In this document: piece after piece, positions 61,801 to 64,000 of the stretch
How positions within the stretch are numbered: the first letter of the stretch is position 1
How the letters are laid out: every line of letters starts with the position of its first letter
Assembly (NCBI RefSeq): GCF_954871325.1
Contig: NC_088775.1
Coordinates: 6,487,561-6,551,560, forward strand
Reading direction: 5' to 3'
Length of the DNA stretch: 64,000 bases
Origin: Gordionus sp. m RMFG-2023
Taxonomy: Eukaryota > Nematomorpha > Gordioida > Chordodea > Parachordodidae
Notes under the pieces: model-generated
Databases searched by the model: none
Told to the model about the DNA's origin: nothing
What the model saw: the letters and a program-made list of their open reading frames with translations, nothing else
Position numbers and translations under genes: made by a program

Positions 61801-63916
61801 CAACAATTCAAAATATTTTTAAGGACAACGGGAAGAGCTTCAGCTTCATCGGCTACTAGCTCTAAGGCTTTGTGGGAAGTTGAAGTTGGATTTAATCATT
61901 AAATGCGCTATTACATTTATATTTACATATCAGGTGGTTACAGATGACCCATGTCAAGGTGGTGCTGGACATTGGAATAGTTTATTCAGATTTAAGCATT
62001 TGGCTACCGGGGCCTATTTGGGAGCCGAAGTATATATAATTACATTTTCAGTTGCAAAAAACATTAAATATTTTTTTATACTAGTAATTTGTTAATATGT
62101 TACCTATCTAATTGAAGGATTAATTTATTTATTACCAAGGGTAAATAAAAGGTATCCATTGATCGATAAAATCAATTATCTTAATATATTAAATCTTATT
62201 TCCCCTCTCTCCCCGCCATATTATTTATAATTGGATGCATGTTAATATTTAAAAAATATATAGTATAACGTGTTTATGTAAAGTTACTTTAATTTGTTTT
62301 ATTATTTCTTATTAGAATTTTTATAAAAATAATGAATAAAATAAATGAAGAAATTCAAAAACTTATTTTCATTAATTTTTAATTTTTTTAAAAAATATTT
62401 TTCATTAGATATGGAGTCAAATTAAATAAATATATAATTATGATTAATTATAAAAAAAATTCAAAACTTATATAAATCGAGAAAAATCAATATAAATTTC
62501 CAACCTAGAACAAACTGTAATATATAAATTTGTTCAAAAATAAATGGAACGCACTTAATTTCGTTATAAACCGGCATGGAACCGAACCGTTATTTCCGGT
62601 TCCTAACTTTGTTTACTAATATAGGTAAAACTTTGATCTCGCACTTCATTTTATATTGATTATTATTTATTTATTTTCATAAATCAATTAGAAAGATGAA
62701 GATCCAACCCTGGACATAACACGATTAAAATTGCGAGGCGATCCCATAAATCCTGTTTATTATTTAATATCCGTTATACATGATCACGATATAACCACTC
62801 TTTTTGAATTAGATCCAACTACCATAACTCGTAACGATACTTTAATACCAAGGTTATATAATTTGTTAATCATGGGCAGGGTTTAACAAAACAAAATCAT
62901 TGAATGAGAAATTAGAAGATCTTTTAAATTTTGAGCATTTTAAAAAAACTTGGATTAATTTATATATTTAAATTATACATAAAATTCACGAATGATTTAT
63001 ATAAAATATATGTTTATAATGGAATTTTGACTAAAATTGATTTCCTTCCTCAAAATTAAATGTTTTCTTAAATCCAATGGGTAGCTAGAGTAATTCAAGA
63101 GAGGGGGGGGGCAATGGTAGCAAACATATTTTTGATTTAAAATGATCAAAGTCAAGTAAAAACTAAAAAAAAATTAATGTAGATTTTTAAATATTCAAAT
63201 TAATCATTATGAAATATATTTTTTTTCGTAAAAAATTGAAAAAATTATTTTAAGAATCTCATCCAAATATTGCTTCTCCTATCCCCTCCCTCTATTCCCG
63301 CTTAAACTACAGTCACGCCACTTTTTTAGTGTTACAGAGTAGAGTAAAAATGCTTAAAATATTATTTTAAATTCGTGTAGTAAAATAAATAATAAATTTA
63401 TTGGAATTAAGTAAATATTTTATGGCCAGAATAAATCCATATATATTTAATATTATATCACATCTTTCTAAAGGTCAGCTTTTGTAAGATTGCATCATGT
63501 TTTCTCGAATACCTGGATTCATGGTACGACGATACCGTTTGAAGAACTTGACATCGATAGTAAACATATACTTTATAAGGTATAATCTCATACATTTTTT
63601 TTATGATTATAATTTGCAATGTGAATAAGAATTTATAAAAATGCTAAATATTAGAGACGCCGTACCTATGGTTTACAAAATTTTAAAATATTTTTAAACA
63701 TAAATCAAACTTATATTTTTAATTCATCTTATATACAATTAAAATAATATTTTAGGTTGGTTGCGCCACATTGCGTGAAGATAAAGAAGCTTTTGCTTTA
63801 GTTCAAGTGTCTCCGACGGAAGTCAGGGATCTGGATTTCGCTAACGATTCAAGTACCGGTTTATCTATTTTGGCCAAAAAGTTTAGGGACGATTTAGCTA
63901 CAACCAGCGATAAAAG
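38116..63916 (+). CDS. ITPR: inositol 1,4,5-trisphosphate receptor, 5' part of gene
   Basis: Twelve exons encode about 460 residues collinear with the N-terminus of animal IP3 receptors, the ER calcium-release channels gated by IP3. Exons: 38116-38195, 38304-38374, 38429-38559, 42488-42574, 59367-59525, 60199-60297, 60919-61002, 61738-61884, 61934-62029, 62692-62852, 63474-63579, 63756-63916. All junctions are GT-AG and phase-consistent. Residues about 1-225 form the suppressor beta-trefoil (SFLHIGDI start, [20 protein letters not shown]). The rest is the MIR/beta-trefoil part of the IP3-binding core. The RTTGR motif (about residues 266-270; R265, T266-T267, G268 and R269 contact IP3 in human type 1) is intact, as is [21 protein letters not shown] closes the visible part. 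The remaining armadillo, regulatory and channel regions lie beyond the right edge. No disabling change seen; the gene looks functional. Which paralogue it is cannot be told; invertebrates usually have one. Confidence 0.95.
38304..38374 (+). CDS. ITPR: IP3 receptor exon 2
   Basis: Starts after an ATTTTAG acceptor and encodes [20 protein letters not shown], then KFR. It ends one base into an Asp codon before a 54-nt intron that is in frame and free of stops. Without splicing, the frame runs straight into exon 3. Confidence 0.9.
38429..38559 (+). CDS. ITPR: IP3 receptor exon 3
   Basis: Encodes [20 protein letters not shown] and onward to LIKKLQ, the suppressor-domain core. The donor GTTTTC is weak, but phase 0 joins exactly to QAAELEKKQ in exon 4, as in vertebrate receptors. 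The next intron is 3.9 kb. Confidence 0.9.
38560..42487 (+). other. IP3 receptor intron 3 (3.9 kb)
   Basis: No gene recognised inside. It contains a 29-bp sequence present twice in tandem (39,306-39,366), a stretch with scattered GGGG/CCAGG words near 39.87-39.96 kb, a GC-patch fragment near 40.89-40.93 kb, and a G-run near 41,608. Confidence 0.6.
39306..39366. repeat. tandem duplication, period 32 bp
   Basis: Two copies of a 29-bp sequence starting ACTCAGTTATACTCCACCAG, 32 bp apart and identical as far as read, so the event is recent. Confidence 0.9.
42488..42574 (+). CDS. ITPR: IP3 receptor exon 4
   Basis: Encodes [20 protein letters not shown] and LVQYGNVIQ, the conserved strand pair before the LLHxKSNKYL block. 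The acceptor is TCTATAG and the donor GTAAAT. The following intron is 16.8 kb. Confidence 0.95.
44320..45480 (+). other. decayed coding-like DNA, unidentified
   Basis: Plus-strand protein-like blocks in changing frames: an acidic start ([16 protein letters not shown]), later [17 protein letters not shown], and a Cys/Arg block ([13 protein letters not shown]) further on. An acidic N-terminus and a C-terminal Cys-rich end would suit a DNA transposase such as piggyBac, but no catalytic region is readable and I do not assign a family. Confidence 0.25.
45909..46225. repeat. MITE candidate with GCGGGC-rich ends
   Basis: An AT-rich centre lies between edges rich in GGGCGGG/GCGGGC words: left GGGCGGGTGACGAGC and GGGCGGTAGGCCGG; right GCAGGCGGGTTAAAC, GAGCGGGCG and CAGCGGGCC. 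It looks like a short non-autonomous DNA transposon. The exact termini are not resolved. Confidence 0.35.
46375..46418 (+). repeat. left arm of a 4.2-kb-spaced inverted repeat
   Basis: Contains TTACAGATTAAATCATGG followed by AAAATTTTCATATATT. The reverse complement with few mismatches lies at 50,630-50,677. The two arms bracket the LINE. Confidence 0.75.
46768..46866. repeat. minisatellite, four units of 26-27 bp
   Basis: Four near-identical copies of a unit starting AAATTCTTAAATATACT followed by a T-run, just upstream of the LINE. Confidence 0.85.
47040..50440 (+). mobile_element. non-LTR retrotransposon with restriction-like endonuclease (RLE-type LINE), inactive
   Basis: Plus-strand LINE inside IP3 receptor intron 4, less AT-rich than its surroundings. 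Parts in order: an N-terminal zinc-finger-like motif ([10 protein letters not shown]...[12 protein letters not shown], about 47.2-47.29 kb), a reverse transcriptase (about 47.8-48.75 kb), a thumb/connector, a C-terminal Cys/His knuckle (CLGC...[11 protein letters not shown], about 49.45-49.53 kb) and the endonuclease with KRPDG then LVWDYSCID (about 49.62-49.7 kb). The last pair is the PD-(D/E)xK signature of RLE-type LINEs (R2/R4/CRE-like groups); there is no AP-endonuclease. It is followed by probable 3' UTR to about 50.44 kb. The coding region is broken by at least four frameshifts, so it cannot be active. Clade not assigned. Confidence 0.8.
47157..49995 (+). pseudogene. RLE-type LINE polyprotein, frameshifted
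   Basis: Reading frames at 47157-47525, 47507-48350, 48361-48756, 48760-48878, 48878-49597 and 49600-49995 join into one protein only if frameshifts are allowed. RT landmarks are [10 protein letters not shown] (motif A), [13 protein letters not shown] (motif B) and YIDDG (catalytic motif C, about 48,575-48,589). One frameshift coincides with an exact 14-bp tandem duplication (48,370-48,397). The catalytic Asp pair and the endonuclease K-R-P-D are intact, so decay is mostly by indels. Confidence 0.8.
50630..50677 (-). repeat. right arm of the inverted repeat bracketing the LINE
   Basis: Contains ATATATGAAAATTTCC followed by CATGATTTAATCTGTTAC, the reverse complement of the left arm at 46,375-46,418. 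No target-site duplication is evident just outside either arm. Confidence 0.75.
50700..52400. other. AT-rich intronic stretch
   Basis: No gene recognised. Open frames at 51,496-51,681 and 52,198-52,401 are low complexity and unsupported. Confidence 0.4.
52403..52480. repeat. TAGCG-rich transposon end-like fragment
   Basis: Short segment with AGTAGCGAACTACTA, TAGCGGTAGCTTTAGCGC and ATAGCGCGCTATTTCGC. Similar TAGCG/GCTAACGC words occur near 60,590-60,720. This is typical of hAT MITE ends but too short to prove. Confidence 0.3.
52741..52807. repeat. (AAAG)n microsatellite
   Basis: About 67 bp of uninterrupted AAAG units. The reverse complement of the unit is the same as that of the 157-bp tract at 23.7 kb. 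Confidence 0.95.
52850..54600. other. AT-rich intronic stretch
   Basis: No gene recognised. The open frames at 52,922-53,167, 53,226-53,462, 53,991-54,185 and 54,249-54,440 are AT-run or homopolymer artefacts. A 17-base C homopolymer lies at 54,304-54,320. Confidence 0.4.
54615..54775. repeat. GC-island MITE-like repeat copy
   Basis: CCGGACCGGGCCCTGCC at the left, an AT-rich centre with CAAATATTTTAAATCGTCAT, and GGTCGGGCCG then ACTGGGCCGTGC at the right. Same layout and words as the copy at 8,820-8,965. Confidence 0.45.
55180..56500. other. AT-rich stretch with GTTAC/GTAAC-rich transposon edges
   Basis: Near 55,190-55,310 and 56,415-56,495 there are clusters of AGTTACTTTT, AGTTACACTTG, TAACTAGCTATC and TGTAACTTGTAACGC. 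Similar words occur near 44,155. These look like ends of one or more hAT-type non-autonomous elements, but boundaries are not clear. A G-run lies near 55,680. Confidence 0.3.
57181..57213. repeat. (AAAG)n microsatellite, imperfect
   Basis: About 33 bp of AAAG units with one interruption. Confidence 0.9.
57865..58390 (+). pseudogene. hAT-superfamily transposase fragment
   Basis: Open frame 57,885-58,121 encodes a piece of the middle region of DUF4371-type hAT transposases, with [19 protein letters not shown] and [12 protein letters not shown]. After a frame change, weaker family-like sequence follows to about 58.3 kb ([14 protein letters not shown]), containing stops. The dimerisation domain and the catalytic start are missing. 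It belongs to the same broad hAT group as the fragment at 7.5-8.4 kb but covers a different part of the protein. Confidence 0.6.
58585..58735. mobile_element. foldback MITE copy (5'-truncated)
   Basis: Starts within the left arm (AATCGCAAGCCGGGAGATTT). It has the family centre AAAGGTTTGAACATCTATTA and a full right arm ending AGCCGTTTAACAACACT. That end resembles hAT terminal repeats read in reverse. Confidence 0.6.
58766..58978. mobile_element. foldback MITE copy
   Basis: The left arm (CCGATTTTTAAAAACGACTA, then ACTCAATATTTTGTCCG) pairs with the right arm (GAAAATATTATGTTATTCG, TTGAGCCGTTTAACAAC). The centre is TGGGTTTGGACATCTATTTT. Same family as 10,236-10,446 and tandem with the copy just before it. 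Confidence 0.65.
59367..59525 (+). CDS. ITPR: IP3 receptor exon 5
   Basis: Encodes [30 protein letters not shown] and [19 protein letters not shown], one of the most conserved parts of the suppressor domain. It starts after a TTTAAG acceptor and the donor is GTGAAA. 53 codons, phase 0 at both ends. Confidence 0.97.
59617..59785. mobile_element. foldback MITE copy in IP3 receptor intron 5
   Basis: Begins AGTGTTGTCGCGCCGATTTT and ends CGGCTCAAAACGCCGTTTAA followed by CAACACTACT, so both ends carry inverted AGTGTTGT-like termini. This is the best view of the family's ends in the window and supports a hAT-like affiliation (inference). Confidence 0.65.
60199..60297 (+). CDS. ITPR: IP3 receptor exon 6
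   Basis: Encodes [20 protein letters not shown] and [13 protein letters not shown], the GDKVVL...DNPGC block of the family. Phase 0 at both ends; the acceptor is CATTTAG and the donor GTATAT. Confidence 0.95.
60590..60725. repeat. TAGCG-rich repeat fragment in IP3 receptor intron 6
   Basis: Words TATTAGCGCTTGC, CTAGCGGACTC, GATCGCTAACTAACGC and AAAACGCTAAAACC resemble the fragment at 52,403-52,480. Probably a decayed hAT-type MITE. Confidence 0.3.
60919..61002 (+). CDS. ITPR: IP3 receptor exon 7
   Basis: Encodes [20 protein letters not shown] and NIEDVLKG, matching VNxxNxNTSWKIxLF of vertebrate receptors. Phase 0 at both ends. Confidence 0.95.
61738..61884 (+). CDS. ITPR: IP3 receptor exon 8, start of IP3-binding core
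   Basis: Encodes [19 protein letters not shown], then FLRTTGR and [12 protein letters not shown]. The RTTGR residues correspond to R265-R269 of human type 1 receptor, part of the IP3 pocket. They fall at about residue 266 here, so N-terminal length is almost unchanged. The next intron is only 49 nt. Confidence 0.97.
61934..62029 (+). CDS. ITPR: IP3 receptor exon 9
   Basis: Encodes [20 protein letters not shown] and [12 protein letters not shown], a near-invariant MIR segment. Phase 0 at both ends. An open frame from 61,880 that reads through the intron before it is not the true product. Confidence 0.97.
62030..62691 (+). other. IP3 receptor intron 9
   Basis: 662 nt of AT-rich DNA with a short GGAACCGAACCG/GGTTCC-rich patch near 62,570-62,610 that may be a repeat fragment. 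No gene inside. Confidence 0.6.
62692..62852 (+). CDS. ITPR: IP3 receptor exon 10
   Basis: Encodes a divergent acidic linker ([16 protein letters not shown]) and then [19 protein letters not shown] and [12 protein letters not shown]. It matches the SxxxLxSV...SxIFELDPTT region, with a shorter linker than vertebrate receptors. Ends in phase 2. Confidence 0.9.
62853..63473 (+). other. IP3 receptor intron 10
   Basis: 621 nt, AT-rich, with a short G-run near 63,103. No gene or repeat recognised. Confidence 0.6.
63474..63579 (+). CDS. ITPR: IP3 receptor exon 11
   Basis: Encodes (R)[20 protein letters not shown] and the following acidic strand, matching the YVRLRHLCTNTWVHST block. Receives two bases from exon 10; ends phase 0. 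Confidence 0.93.
63756..63916 (+). CDS. ITPR: IP3 receptor exon 12 (last exon in window)
   Basis: Encodes [20 protein letters not shown] and [13 protein letters not shown], then a helix with DKR. The donor is GTCTAT after two bases of a codon. The gene continues beyond the window. Confidence 0.93.
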
Positions 63917-64000
63917 GTCTATTAACAAAAAACATTTTTTTTAAAAATTTGTATAATACTACCATATATTGCATATACCATTTTTTTAAATTTGCCCTAA

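Noticed and set aside
61880-62095. 71-codon frame starting with a signal-peptide-like stretch before [11 protein letters not shown]
   Set aside because: The hydrophobic start is translation of the 49-nt intron; the rest is IP3 receptor exon 9.

Overview
This is an extremely AT-rich animal (metazoan) nuclear window. Three host genes anchor that reading. One is an ABTB1-like ankyrin/BTB gene (minus strand, 5' half only, about 1.6-3.2 kb). One is an intronless Olig/Beta3-class bHLH transcription factor (minus strand, 11,408-13,006). The third is the 5' part of an inositol 1,4,5-trisphosphate receptor gene (plus strand, from 38,116 past the right edge). All three use the standard code and GT-AG introns. 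The species cannot be fixed from the sequence alone; a fast-evolving, AT-rich invertebrate fits.

Layout. 0-3.2 kb: ABTB1-like gene with introns of only 40-76 nt over its first five exons. 3.2-11.4 kb: AT-rich spacer holding a decayed hAT transposase (7.5-8.4 kb) and foldback MITEs. 11.4-13.0 kb: the bHLH gene. 13-25 kb: gene-poor DNA with diverged dispersed repeats, a tRNA-derived SINE candidate (16.2-16.4 kb) and a 157-bp TTTC microsatellite (23.7 kb). 25.2-28.2 kb: a broken DIRS-like retroelement fossil between direct repeats. 28.4-33.0 kb: a broken Ty3/gypsy fossil on the minus strand. 33.4-35.3 kb: a tandem duplication of a unit of about 0.91 kb. 35.3-37.5 kb: very decayed, unidentified coding-like DNA.

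38.1 kb to the end: the IP3 receptor gene. I could place twelve exons by matching the conserved N-terminal suppressor and IP3-binding region; every junction is phase-consistent and together they encode about 460 residues. Intron sizes range from 49 nt to 16.8 kb. The largest intron (42,575-59,366) carries an RLE-type non-LTR retrotransposon (about 47.0-50.4 kb), a hAT fragment (57.9 kb), several MITEs and microsatellites. Two other introns are tiny, and one of 54 nt is in frame and free of stops.

The host genes are not functionally linked. ABTB1 is a ubiquitin-ligase adaptor type, the bHLH factor is a developmental regulator type, and the IP3 receptor is the ER calcium-release channel. I found no rRNA, intact tRNA, CRISPR array or new enzymatic system. 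The most interesting items are the micro-introns, the enlarged loop in the bHLH domain, the foldback MITE family, and the inverted repeats bracketing the LINE.
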